A stretch of DNA of 13,920 bases, from contig CAJUJY010000081.1 in the NCBI GenBank assembly GCA_910586555.1, positions 1-13,920 on the forward strand. Direction: 5' to 3'. Positions 1-7,140 of the stretch are shown piece after piece. Below the pieces are notes generated by a model, which did not search any database, was not told the origin of the DNA, and saw only the letters and a program-made list of their open reading frames with translations. The position numbers and the translations under genes are program-made. This stretch comes from an uncultured Lachnospiraceae bacterium (GTDB lineage: Bacteria > Bacillota > Clostridia > Lachnospirales > Lachnospiraceae). Numbering within the stretch: position 1 is the stretch's first letter; every line of letters begins with the position of its first letter.

Positions 1-83
1 GAAAATATATAAAACTGCTGCATGTACACAACCTTTAGTATATACACAACCCCAACGCAGGATAACTATAAATTATCTATTGT

Positions 84-190
84 TTGTAATACCAGGGATA
101 TAATATATTTCTGGTATTTTATATTTATGAAACAGCCATGTATAACCCCTGGGGTTCTTATAAATTTTTTGTAATCCAGGGATTTAATAT
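84..190. repeat. Near-identical direct repeat pair in intergenic tail
   Basis: Two copies of an AT-rich motif of about 22 nt lie at 84-106 and 169-190. Both read TTGTAAT(A)CCAGGGAT(A/T)TAATAT and differ by one deletion and one substitution. The first copy also supplies the left arm of an inverted repeat (88-95 with 111-118, AATACCAG/CTGGTATT, 15-nt loop). They lie downstream of the small membrane-protein gene. The function is unknown; they could be 3'-end processing or termination elements, or remnants of a small intergenic repeat. Confidence 0.5.
141..170 (+). terminator. Possible rho-independent terminator, plus strand
   Basis: AACCC (144-148) pairs with GGGTT (152-156) around a 3-nt loop, with further TATA/TATA pairing after a 2-nt bulge. 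Six Ts follow at 165-170. This orientation would end a plus-strand transcript entering from left of the window. The stem is short, so the call is tentative. Confidence 0.4.
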
Positions 191-193
191 AAA

Positions 194-209
194 CAGGTGC
201 AAAGACCTG
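194..209 (-). terminator. Weak hairpin after the membrane-protein gene
   Basis: CAGGT (194-198) and ACCTG (205-209) form a 5-bp stem with a 6-nt loop, about 30 nt past the stop of the minus-strand gene ending at 238. In the minus transcript it is followed by UUUAUAUU rather than a clean U tract. It is the best terminator candidate for this operon within the window, but weak. Confidence 0.3.
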
Positions 210-237
210 CAGGTTATGCAACTGCTGTTGTTATATA

Positions 238-552
238 TTAATTGATGGATATAATGTAAAAGGCTAAGGCAGCAGCAGTTATAATAAACGGAATAAGGCT
301 ATATACCAGGTATTTTTTAATATCCCTGTTTATCCTGTACATTGTAAATTCTTTTATAACCACAGCAGCAATGCCAGTTACAAGCATAAAATACCCTGCT
401 GCCTTTAAGTCTGCTGTTTCTTCTGCCCTGTCCGGCTTGTCTGTAAGAAATGCATATGCATAAAGAAACCACCAGGACATTACATACCCGCATATAATGT
501 TAAATAAAATCTGGCCTGCATTTTTAATCCACACTATTATCTTATGTTTCAT
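238..552 (-). CDS. Small integral membrane protein, unknown function
   Basis: This 104-residue protein is not a family I recognise. It has three hydrophobic stretches at roughly residues 12-36, 50-67 and 81-102, joined by short charged loops (KPDRAEE near 39-45 and a basic KEFTMYRINRDIKK loop near 67-80). Basic residues at the N terminus and in the second loop suggest that the N terminus and the loop between helices 2 and 3 face the cytoplasm. There is no signal-peptide cleavage site and no catalytic motif. The start codon lies one nucleotide after the stop codon of the PNP gene (stop 554-556, start 550-552), so translation is almost certainly coupled. A role beside nucleoside metabolism, such as a transport accessory, would be a guess from position only. 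Confidence 0.72.
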   Translation of the reverse strand: MKHKIIVWIKNAGQILFNIICGYVMSWWFLYAYAFLTDKPDRAEETADLKAAGYFMLVTGIAAVVIKEFTMYRINRDIKKYLVYSLIPFIITAAALAFYIISIN

Positions 553-553
553 T

Positions 554-1396
554 TTAATTTAAACAGGACTTCCAGATATTTTTAATACATTCTGTTACAA
601 GCTTTTTAAACAATGGTGCAACCCTGTCTGCGGTTTCTTGTACTTCTTTATGTGTAAGTGGTTTCTCTGTAATGCCGCATGCCATATTGGAAATGCATGA
701 AATGCCACATATCATCATTCCCATATGGTTTGCTGCTACTGCTTCACATGCTGTACTCATGCCCACTGCATCAGCGCCAAGTGTGCGGCACATGCGCACT
801 TCAGCAGGTGTTTCATAATTAGGCCCTGTAAGCTGTATATAAACACCTTCTTTTAATGGTATGCCAAGAAGCGTGGCTGTCTGCTTTATAGCTTCCTGTA
901 GTTCTTTGTTATATATATTTCCCATGTCAGGGAAACGCACGCCCAGTTCATCAATATTTTTACCAATTAACGGTGATGGCACAAAATTAGCAATATGGTC
1001 TTTTATTAGCATAAAATCCCCTGCATTAAAATCTTTATTAATGCCGCCTGACGCATTAGTAAGGAACAAAACCTTTGCACCCATAAGCTTCATAAGCCTT
1101 ACTGGAAGCACAACATCACTTATATTGTACCCTTCATAATAATGTACCCTGCCTTTCATGCACACAACAGGGACACCGCCAGCATATCCAAAAATATACT
1201 TTCCCTGGTGTCCTTTGACTGTTGCAGATGGAAAACCAGGGATATCACTATAAGCAAGTTCCGAAACAATTTCCATGCTGTCTGCATAACCGCCAAGCCC
1301 TGAGCCAAGCACCAGCGCAATTTCTGGTTTAAAGCTGGTTTTTTCTTTAAAATATCCATAACATTTTAAAAGTTTGTTATATACTTCATTCTCCAT
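554..1396 (-). CDS. punA: Purine nucleoside phosphorylase (inosine/guanosine type)
   Basis: This enzyme of purine salvage cleaves (deoxy)inosine and (deoxy)guanosine with phosphate to the free base and (deoxy)ribose-1-phosphate in the cytosol. The 280-residue length is typical of the trimeric PNP/MTAP family. Landmarks in order are the phosphate loop GSGLG (31-35, Ser32), GHQGKY with His63, KGRVHYYEGY with Arg83 and His85, TNASGG (113-118), TGPNYETPAE with Tyr194 and Glu196, the ribose-binding GMST (212-215), and the base-binding SNMACG with Asn237 followed by His249. Asn at 237 fits 6-oxopurine preference rather than MTA phosphorylase. The start has a strong AGGGGA site 10 nt upstream. It lies 32 nt after the AbiEi-like gene and 1 nt before the membrane-protein gene, so the three are probably one transcript. 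Confidence 0.95.
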   Translation of the reverse strand: MENEVYNKLLKCYGYFKEKTSFKPEIALVLGSGLGGYADSMEIVSELAYSDIPGFPSATVKGHQGKYIFGYAGGVPVVCMKGRVHYYEGYNISDVVLPVRLMKLMGAKVLFLTNASGGINKDFNAGDFMLIKDHIANFVPSPLIGKNIDELGVRFPDMGNIYNKELQEAIKQTATLLGIPLKEGVYIQLTGPNYETPAEVRMCRTLGADAVGMSTACEAVAANHMGMMICGISCISNMACGITEKPLTHKEVQETADRVAPLFKKLVTECIKNIWKSCLN

Positions 1397-1428
1397 AAAT
1401 AAAATTCCCCTGTCTGGCAGATAATGCC

Positions 1429-2043
1429 TTATTCTTCTATCTGGTTAAGTTTTATACGTACAATTTTACCTACACGCATTGCATCAGCATATGCAAGCAG
1501 CCTGTCCATCTGGTTGCCATTCCTTTCAAGGAAGTTTGTAATAATAAGGTCAAGCATGCCACCGCCTATGTCATCACGGAAACGTATACAGTCACAGACA
1601 CTTCTTTCTACACCATATACCCTTATTACGCCATAAGGTGTTTTTACAGTTTCCATGTCCTGTTCAAATGCAAGGTTTGAATAATAATGCCTGCATACAG
1701 GGAAATTAAGCTGCATACGTGAACGGTCTGTCTTTAATGTTGCAACTGACAGTACTTCAGGTTCTTTATCTATAAGCCCATGGTAATAGCAGGCACTGTC
1801 CGCACAGATAACTGATCTCGGGTTTACCATGCACGCTTCAATAAACTTGTAATTTTCAGGCTTGCCATTCTCCTTGTCAATAAGCCAGTAAAAACCATGT
1901 GAAACATGTTCAACAATCCCTTTATTTACAAGTTCCTTAATCTGTACTGTTGTAATCTTTGAGTCTTTTAATTCAGAAGCGTTCCTGTAACCATTACCAC
2001 CTTCAAACAGTGCAATAACCTTCTGGTATGTGCTAAGTAACAT
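1429..2043 (-). CDS. Stand-alone AbiEi-type winged-helix antitoxin homologue
   Basis: This 204-residue protein resembles AbiEi-family (type IV antitoxin) transcriptional regulators. Residues about 1-60 form a winged-helix region (YQKVIALFEGGNGYRNASEL..., then TTVQIKELVNKGIVEHVSHGFYWL). The middle and C-terminal part carries family features: SVICADSACYYHGL, a YGVIRVYGVERSVCDCIRFRD block, and a C-terminal LLAYADAMRVGKIVR helix. The frame stays open upstream to 2199, but I take the ATG at 2041-2043 because AAAGGAGG sits 7 nt before it and the extension runs through a promoter and a leader hairpin. No AbiEii nucleotidyltransferase toxin is adjacent; the next gene in the unit is PNP. In characterised AbiE systems AbiEi represses its own promoter through inverted repeats. 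The present protein is either an orphan antitoxin or a repurposed regulator. Confidence 0.8.
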   Translation of the reverse strand: MLLSTYQKVIALFEGGNGYRNASELKDSKITTVQIKELVNKGIVEHVSHGFYWLIDKENGKPENYKFIEACMVNPRSVICADSACYYHGLIDKEPEVLSVATLKTDRSRMQLNFPVCRHYYSNLAFEQDMETVKTPYGVIRVYGVERSVCDCIRFRDDIGGGMLDLIITNFLERNGNQMDRLLAYADAMRVGKIVRIKLNQIEE

Positions 2044-2069
2044 AAATAATTCCTCCTTTTCCCTAAAAA

Positions 2070-2114
2070 CCACAAGCAGGAAATACACTGGAAATGTATT
2101 TCCAAAGCTTGCGG
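2070..2114 (-). promoter_or_regulatory. Long leader hairpin with T5: attenuator/terminator or operator
   Basis: In the minus-strand transcript CCGCAAGC, a 3-nt bulge and GGAAATACA pair across a 7-nt loop with TGTATTTCC, one nt and GCTTGTGG. That is 17 bp with a single G-U pair. TTTTT (2065-2069) follows at once, then the AAAGGAGG site of the AbiEi-like gene. The hairpin lies downstream of the predicted promoter at 2150-2178, so it would act on the gene's own leader. It is also the only terminator-like structure after the ABC exporter operon, so it may stop read-through. As DNA, the perfect 9-bp repeat could be an AbiEi binding site. Confidence 0.65.
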
Positions 2115-2149
2115 AATAAAACGTTTCTGTTAGATATATTATTGGATTT

Positions 2150-2178
2150 ATTATATCACTTGTAAAAGAATTTGTAAA
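2150..2178 (-). promoter_or_regulatory. Sigma-A promoter for the AbiEi-like/PNP unit
   Basis: On the minus strand TTTACA (2173-2178) and TATAAT (2150-2155) are separated by exactly 17 bp. The predicted transcript starts near 2143, giving a leader of about 100 nt that contains the hairpin at 2070-2114. Confidence 0.75.
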
Positions 2179-2215
2179 CTTAAAATTCCATATTGCCACA
2201 TATACCTGTTATTTT

Positions 2216-4123
2216 TTATCCTGCTATGCCATTTCCTGACATGCCTGTATAAAGCTGGTAGTACTTGCCCTGTTTATCTATAAGTTCATCATGTGTGCCA
2301 CGTTCAATAATGCGCCCCTGTTCAAGAACCATTATGCAGTCACTGTTGCGCACTGTTGAAAGGCGGTGTGCAATTACAAATGTTGTCCTTCCATTCATAA
2401 GTCTGTCCATGCCCTTTTGTACAAGTTTTTCTGTCCTTGTATCAATGGAACTTGTTGCTTCATCAAGTATAAGTGCAGGAGGATCTGCAACTGCTGCCCT
2501 TGCAATGGCTAAAAGCTGCCTCTGTCCCTGGCTCAGGTTAGCCCCGTCACCTGTAAGCATTGTGTTATACCCATCTGGCAGCCTTGTAATAAAACTGTGC
2601 GCATTGGCAAGTTTTGCAGCAGCAATTACATCTTCATCTGTTGCATCAAGCTTGCCATACCTTATATTTTCCAGGACAGTACCTGTAAAAAGATGTGTGT
2701 CCTGTAAAACTATTCCTAGTGACTGGCGCAGGTCTTTTTTCTTTATTTTATTAATGTTAATCCCGTCATAACGTATTTTACCGTCCTGTATGTCATAAAA
2801 ACGGTTTATAAGATTGGTAATAGTAGTTTTTCCTGCACCTGTTGCCCCTACAAATGCAATTTTCTGCCCTGGTTTTGCATATATTTCAATATCATGCAGT
2901 ATTATCTTATCATCATTATATCCAAAATCCACATGGTCAAATACAACATCACCTTGCATTTTTACATAAGTAGTTGTATTACTGTCTTTATGGTAATGCC
3001 TCCATGCCCACATTCCTGTACGCTCTTTTGTTTCTGTAATATTGCCGTCTGCATCTTCTTTTGCATTAACAAGTTCAACATATCCGTCATCAGTTTCTGG
3101 TGTCCCGTCAATAAGCTTAAATACCCTGTCAGCACCTGCAAGTGCCATTACAACTGCACTAAGCTGCTGGCTTATCTGGTTTATTGGCATACTGAATGAC
3201 TTGTTAAATGTAAGGAAACTTACAAGTGAACCTACAGTAAAGCCATTAATGCCATTAAGTGCCAGAAACCCTCCTGCAATAGCACATATTACATAGCTTA
3301 TATTGCCAATCTGTGCATTGACAGGCATAAGTATATTTGCAAATTTATTCGCATTATTTGCACTTTCAAAAAGTTTGTCATTAAGTTTGTTAAAGCCCTC
3401 CATGCTTTCTTCTTCATGGCAGAATACCTTTACTACCTTCTGTCCCTCCATCATTTCCTCAATATAGCCGTTTACCTTTCCTATATCTTTCTGTTGTGAA
3501 AGGAAGTAAGAGCCACTAAGCCCTGCAAGTTTCTTTGTCATATAAAATGTTACACCAACCATGAAAATTGTAATTATTGTAAGAGGTATACTAAGTACTA
3601 CCATATATACAAATACACTGGTAACACTTACAAAACATGAAACTGACTGTGGTATGCTCTGGCTTATCATCTGGCGGAGGGTATCAATATCATTAGTATA
3701 TATTGACATAATATCACCATGTGCATTTGTATCAAAATATTTAATAGGAAGTGACTCCATTTTTGTAAACATTTCTACACGGAGTTTCTGTAGTGTCCCT
3801 TGTGTTACATATACCATAAGCCTGCTATATAAAAATGTGCCTATAATGCCAGCCCCGTAGAAAGCAGCAACCTGGAAGATTTTAGCAAGAAGCCCTGAAA
3901 AATCTGGATCAGAAGCTTTAGCTAACGGGATAATATAATCGTCTATAAGTGACTTTGTAAACATTGTGCCCTGTGCGCCTGCAAGTGCACTTACAATAAT
4001 GCCCACAAAAACAATAATGCAATGCAGCCAGTAATATTTAAAAACATATTTCATAAGGCGCATAAAAAGTTTGCCTGGATTTTCAATTTTAGGCCTTGGC
4101 CCCATATTTTGCCTGCGTGCCAT
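2216..4123 (-). CDS. Heterodimeric ABC exporter, catalytic-site subunit (TM288-like)
   Basis: This 635-residue fused permease/ATPase is one half of a multidrug-type ABC exporter in the plasma membrane. The six-helix transmembrane domain covers about residues 30-320 and the nucleotide-binding domain about 390-625. Walker A is GATGAGKT (426-433) and Walker B is LILDE (551-555) with the catalytic Glu555. The switch histidine is His586. The signature is LSQGQ (530-534) instead of LSGGQ. The partner's defects are complementary, so this subunit supplies the competent Walker A/B of the single active ATP site. The segment at about 350-388, rich in acidic and aromatic residues, is a linker extension also seen in other Firmicute members. 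It begins 48 nt after the partner gene with an AGGA element somewhat far from the ATG. The substrate cannot be told from sequence. Confidence 0.93.
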   Translation of the reverse strand: MARRQNMGPRPKIENPGKLFMRLMKYVFKYYWLHCIIVFVGIIVSALAGAQGTMFTKSLIDDYIIPLAKASDPDFSGLLAKIFQVAAFYGAGIIGTFLYSRLMVYVTQGTLQKLRVEMFTKMESLPIKYFDTNAHGDIMSIYTNDIDTLRQMISQSIPQSVSCFVSVTSVFVYMVVLSIPLTIITIFMVGVTFYMTKKLAGLSGSYFLSQQKDIGKVNGYIEEMMEGQKVVKVFCHEEESMEGFNKLNDKLFESANNANKFANILMPVNAQIGNISYVICAIAGGFLALNGINGFTVGSLVSFLTFNKSFSMPINQISQQLSAVVMALAGADRVFKLIDGTPETDDGYVELVNAKEDADGNITETKERTGMWAWRHYHKDSNTTTYVKMQGDVVFDHVDFGYNDDKIILHDIEIYAKPGQKIAFVGATGAGKTTITNLINRFYDIQDGKIRYDGININKIKKKDLRQSLGIVLQDTHLFTGTVLENIRYGKLDATDEDVIAAAKLANAHSFITRLPDGYNTMLTGDGANLSQGQRQLLAIARAAVADPPALILDEATSSIDTRTEKLVQKGMDRLMNGRTTFVIAHRLSTVRNSDCIMVLEQGRIIERGTHDELIDKQGKYYQLYTGMSGNGIAG

Positions 4124-4171
4124 ATTTAATACACCGTCCTTTCCCTGTCCTTTATGCCTTTTTTAGCTGTT

Positions 4172-5908
4172 CTATTCATCAAAATCACCACTGCCGCTCA
4201 TCTGTGACTCATAAACATCACGGTATATTTCATTTTGTGCAAGCAGTTCTTCATGTGTCCCAAAACCGTCAACAGCACCGTCTTCCATAACAATTATCCT
4301 GTCACAGTCCTTAATGCTTGAAATACGCTGTGCAATTATAATTTTAGTTGTACCTGGTATTTCTTTTGCAAATGCCTGGCGGATTTTACTGTCTGTTGCT
4401 GTATCAACTGCACTTGTTGAATCATCAAGTATAAGTACTTTAGGCTTCTTAACCAGTGCCCTTGCTATGCACAGGCGCTGTTTCTGCCCGCCAGACACAT
4501 TAGTCCCACCCTGTTCAATATATGTGTTATAACCATCTGGCATTTTATTTATAAACTCATCAGCACATGCAAGTTTACATGCATGTATACATTCTTCATC
4601 TGTTGCATTTGTATCACCCCACCTTAAGTTCTCCAGTATAGTGCCACTGAAAAGCACATTTTTCTGCAATACAACTGAAACTTCATTCCTTAATGTTTCA
4701 ATATCATAATCTTTTACATTAATTCCGCCTACAAGCACACTTCCCCCTGATACATCATAAAGCCTGCTTACCAGGTTTACAAGGCTTGATTTGGCACTTC
4801 CTGTACCTCCGATTACGCCTATCATTTCCCCTGGTTTTATATCTATATTAATATCCTTAAGTACAGGGGTTTTAGCATCACTTTTATAACTAAAATTTAC
4901 ATGGTCAAACTTTATGCTTCCATCTTTAATCTGCATTACAGGGTTTGCAGGATTTGTAATATCTGGCTTTTCTTCAAGTACTTCTGCAATACGTTCTGCA
5001 CTTGCCATGCTCATTGTAATCATTACAAATATCATTGAAAGCATCATAAGGCTCATAAGTATATTCATGCAGTATGTTAAAAGCTGTGAAAGCTCTCCTG
5101 TGGTCATAGAACCGCCCACAATCATTTTAGCGCCAAGCCAGCTTATTAAAAGTATACATGAATAAACAGAAAGCTGCATTACAGGAGAGTTAAGCGCAAT
5201 CATTTTTTCTGCTTTTACAAACATATTGTAAATATTTCCGCTTGCTGCCATAAACTTGCTCTTTTCAAATTCTTCCCTTGAATATGCCTTTACTACCCTG
5301 ATTGCAGATACATTTTCCTGTACACTTTCATTAAGTGCATCATACTTTTTAAATACTTCCTGGAAATATTTCATTGTAAATTTAATAAGTATAAAAAGTA
5401 TAATTCCAAGAATAAATACTGCTGCAAGATATACAAATGCAACCCTTGCATTTACATAAAATGACATTGCCATTGCACAAATTAATGAAGCTGGCGCACG
5501 CATGCACATACGCAGTATCATCTGGTATGCATTTTGTATATTTGTTACGTCAGTAGTAAGCCTTGTAACAAGCCCTGATGTACTGAATTTATCAATATTT
5601 GAAAAACTGAATGTCTGTATGTTTTCATACATAGCCTTCCTTAAGTTCCTTGCAAAGCCTGTTGATGCCCTGGAACCATATTTCCCGCCCATAACACCTG
5701 CCCATAAACTTACAAATGCAGTAACTACCATAAGGCCGCCCATAATATAAATATGTTCCATGTTCCCGGCTTCTACACCATCATCAATTATAGATGCCAT
5801 CATAAGCGGAATTACTGTTTCAAGAATAACTTCAAGAATCATAAATACAGGTGTAAGTATGGAATCTTTTTTAAATTCTTTAATATTTGCTGCCAATGTT
5901 TTAAGCAT
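4172..5908 (-). CDS. Heterodimeric ABC exporter, degenerate-site subunit (TM287-like)
   Basis: This 578-residue ABC half-transporter partners the next gene. It has six membrane helices (about residues 18-305), an A-loop Tyr341, Walker A GGTGSAKS (367-374, with Ala for the last Gly), Q-loop Gln415, an intact VSGGQ signature (471-475), Walker B VLILDD (491-496) with Asp496 where the catalytic Glu should be, and Gln527 where the switch His should be. This Asp/Gln pattern is the one described for TM287, so its own Walker site is expected to bind but barely hydrolyse ATP, while its intact signature completes the active site of the partner. The ATG lies one nucleotide after the MarR stop, with GGAGG inside the end of the MarR gene, so the two are translationally coupled. 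Confidence 0.93.
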   Translation of the reverse strand: MLKTLAANIKEFKKDSILTPVFMILEVILETVIPLMMASIIDDGVEAGNMEHIYIMGGLMVVTAFVSLWAGVMGGKYGSRASTGFARNLRKAMYENIQTFSFSNIDKFSTSGLVTRLTTDVTNIQNAYQMILRMCMRAPASLICAMAMSFYVNARVAFVYLAAVFILGIILFILIKFTMKYFQEVFKKYDALNESVQENVSAIRVVKAYSREEFEKSKFMAASGNIYNMFVKAEKMIALNSPVMQLSVYSCILLISWLGAKMIVGGSMTTGELSQLLTYCMNILMSLMMLSMIFVMITMSMASAERIAEVLEEKPDITNPANPVMQIKDGSIKFDHVNFSYKSDAKTPVLKDINIDIKPGEMIGVIGGTGSAKSSLVNLVSRLYDVSGGSVLVGGINVKDYDIETLRNEVSVVLQKNVLFSGTILENLRWGDTNATDEECIHACKLACADEFINKMPDGYNTYIEQGGTNVSGGQKQRLCIARALVKKPKVLILDDSTSAVDTATDSKIRQAFAKEIPGTTKIIIAQRISSIKDCDRIIVMEDGAVDGFGTHEELLAQNEIYRDVYESQMSGSGDFDE

Positions 5909-5909
5909 G

Positions 5910-6368
5910 TCATAATTCCTCCATTTCTTTATTAGCCATATTTTTCTTTATCCTTAGTATATAACCCAGGAGCTGCTGTTCTTCCTCTTCTGAAAAACCA
6001 CGCATAACTTTTTTATATACCTTTATGGAATTTCTATCCATAGTTTCACGCAGTTTTAACGCTTTAGGAGTAATGGAAAGCTTTTTAAGCCTTGCATCAT
6101 GCCTGGCAGTGGATCTTTCAACCAGGCCCTTCTGCACCATAAGGTCAATGATTTTTGATGTGGTTGAACGTGTAATTGATAAAGCATTTTCAATATCTTT
6201 CTGGAATACATCTTTATCCTTTTTAGCATATATATAATCAATTACCCACATATTCATACGTGTAATGCGCCCTCCATCTTCCATATTCCCAGAGCCCAGG
6301 TTATCAAATTCCTTGCGTATAAGATTAGCTACACAGCAGATTTCCTTATCTACAGATACGTTTTCCAT
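5910..6368 (-). CDS. MarR-family transcriptional regulator of the exporter operon
   Basis: This is a 152-residue winged-helix dimer of the MarR type. The DNA-binding core lies at about residues 40-108: a recognition helix in ITRSTTSKIIDLMVQKGLV, then the wing RSTARHDARLKKLSIT containing the conserved D-R pair. Flanking helices at about 5-30 and 110-150 would form the dimer interface. Gene order (MarR first, then two ABC half-transporters, with a 1-nt gap to the first) suggests that it represses its own operon and is released by a compound the pump exports. A near-perfect inverted repeat overlaps the -35 region of the predicted promoter. The start has a GGGGTGG site. Two adjacent Cys residues at 11-12 could be redox-sensitive, but this is speculation. 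Confidence 0.92.
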   Translation of the reverse strand: MENVSVDKEICCVANLIRKEFDNLGSGNMEDGGRITRMNMWVIDYIYAKKDKDVFQKDIENALSITRSTTSKIIDLMVQKGLVERSTARHDARLKKLSITPKALKLRETMDRNSIKVYKKVMRGFSEEEEQQLLGYILRIKKNMANKEMEEL

Positions 6369-6390
6369 AATCCACCCCGCTTTTAATAAT

Positions 6391-6420
6391 ATAATAATAG
6401 TTCATCCAGGAACTGTACAA
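6391..6420 (-). promoter_or_regulatory. Promoter of the MarR/ABC exporter operon
   Basis: On the minus strand TTGTAC (6415-6420) and TATTAT (6391-6396) are 18 bp apart, placing the transcript start near 6384 and leaving a short leader of about 15 nt before the MarR ATG. Confidence 0.6.
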
Positions 6421-6432
6421 AATTGTACTGTT
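6411..6432. promoter_or_regulatory. Likely MarR operator (inverted repeat)
   Basis: AACTGTACAA, AA, then TTGTACTGTT is a 22-bp inverted repeat with 9 of 10 half-site positions matching. It covers the -35 box of the MarR promoter. Its size and placement are typical of MarR autoregulatory sites. Confidence 0.65.
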
Positions 6433-6463
6433 AGTATGCAAACAGTCCGATTTCAAACAATAA

Positions 6464-6505
6464 TATCAAAAAAAAGAATATAAATCAACAAGTTTATATT
6501 CTTTT
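6464..6505 (-). terminator. Rho-independent terminator of the DUF5721-like gene
   Basis: A perfect 13-bp AT-rich stem, AAAAGAATATAAA (6472-6484) with TTTATATTCTTTT (6493-6505), has an 8-nt loop and runs into eight consecutive Ts on the minus strand (6468-6475). It begins about 28 nt after the stop of the gene ending at 6533 and separates it from the MarR promoter. Confidence 0.75.
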
Positions 6506-6532
6506 AACAGTTTTATACAAAATATACACAAT

Positions 6533-7066
6533 TTACATATTAACAGTTGCTATGCCATTCTGGTGCAGCCAGTTTACAACTGCTTCATCCCATGCATTTC
6601 CAACTGATTTATCCATTGAAAAATTACTGTTATATATACCTGTTACAATACATAACCCATTATTTTCATATCTTAACTGTAGGTGCAGTTCTGGTTTTTC
6701 CTGTAAATATTTTCCATAAAAACCACTGCCTTTTAATAGCATTTCTGCCATAGTGCTGTCTGCTTTTAAAGATACTTTAAATAAATCTGGTGTTTTCTTT
6801 CCCTTAATATACCCAAAAAAAACATTTTTTGCTTCTTTCCACCTGATTAAGTCTGTATAATTGCCCATAATACTGTCTGTTATGTCTTTATCCTGTATGT
6901 CACTTAATGTTTCCCCTGCATACCAGTTTTTGTTTCTTCTGCCATTTATTAGAAGCTTTGCATATGTAAGAACTTCCGCTTCCTCTAGTAAAAAGGCATC
7001 AAATGCATCTTTTAAAAGAAGCATTGACATTGTAATCCTGATATCAGTTACTTTAATTAAATTCAT
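6533..7066 (-). CDS. DUF5721-like protein of unknown function
   Basis: This 177-residue soluble protein resembles the DUF5721 family by overall pattern. The N-terminal block is IKVTDIRITMSMLLLKDAFD followed by FLLEEAEVLTYAKLLINGR (about 4-43). A central WKEAKNVFFGYIKGKKTPDLFKV lies at about 76-98. Towards the end are an LHLQLRYENNGLCIVTGIY strand region and the motif FSMDKSVGNAWDEAVVNWL (149-167), which is typical of the family. I see no membrane segment, signal peptide or catalytic motif. No function is established that I know of. It is a single-gene unit with its own promoter, AAGG ribosome site 8 nt upstream and terminator, read divergently from the cysteine-rich ORF. The family assignment is from memory of its pattern and needs a profile search. 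Confidence 0.82.
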   Translation of the reverse strand: MNLIKVTDIRITMSMLLLKDAFDAFLLEEAEVLTYAKLLINGRRNKNWYAGETLSDIQDKDITDSIMGNYTDLIRWKEAKNVFFGYIKGKKTPDLFKVSLKADSTMAEMLLKGSGFYGKYLQEKPELHLQLRYENNGLCIVTGIYNSNFSMDKSVGNAWDEAVVNWLHQNGIATVNM

Positions 7067-7088
7067 AAAAAAAACCTTTCTGTAAATA

Positions 7089-7118
7089 ATAATAGCACGA
7101 CAGATTGCCCTGTTACAA
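7089..7118 (-). promoter_or_regulatory. Promoter of the DUF5721-like gene
   Basis: On the minus strand TTGTAA (7113-7118) and TATTAT (7089-7094) are spaced 18 bp, with a predicted leader of about 15 nt. The arrangement mirrors the MarR promoter: same spacing, same -10, and an inverted repeat over the -35. Confidence 0.6.
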
Positions 7119-7131
7119 TTAATAGTAACAG
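7110..7131. promoter_or_regulatory. Candidate operator palindrome between divergent promoters
   Basis: CTGTTAC, 8 bp of AATTAATA, then GTAACAG is a perfect 7-bp inverted repeat. It overlaps the -35 box of the minus-strand DUF5721-like gene and ends 9 bp before the plus-strand -35 box of the cysteine-rich ORF, so one bound dimer could control both. The regulator is unknown; the half-site differs from the MarR operator. Confidence 0.5.
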
Positions 7132-7140
7132 ATAATGCAT

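Noticed and set aside
22..174. A 50-codon plus-strand ORF from the ATG at 22 (not scored as a gene)
   Set aside because: There is no ribosome site before the ATG, the composition is that of translated AT-rich repeats, and it runs through the inverted repeats and into the T run.
1429..2043. A complete AbiE toxin-antitoxin pair
   Set aside because: The downstream partner is clearly purine nucleoside phosphorylase, not an AbiEii nucleotidyltransferase, and no toxin-like ORF lies upstream.
2044..2199. 52-residue N-terminal extension of the AbiEi-like reading frame
   Set aside because: It runs through a consensus promoter, a leader hairpin and the AAAGGAGG ribosome site that marks the ATG at 2041-2043. 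The encoded residues do not look like the family.
2265..2771. 168-codon plus-strand open frame inside the exporter gene
   Set aside because: It is a shadow of the strongly supported minus-strand ATPase domain, Ser/Leu-rich as such shadows are, with no ribosome site or recognisable motif.
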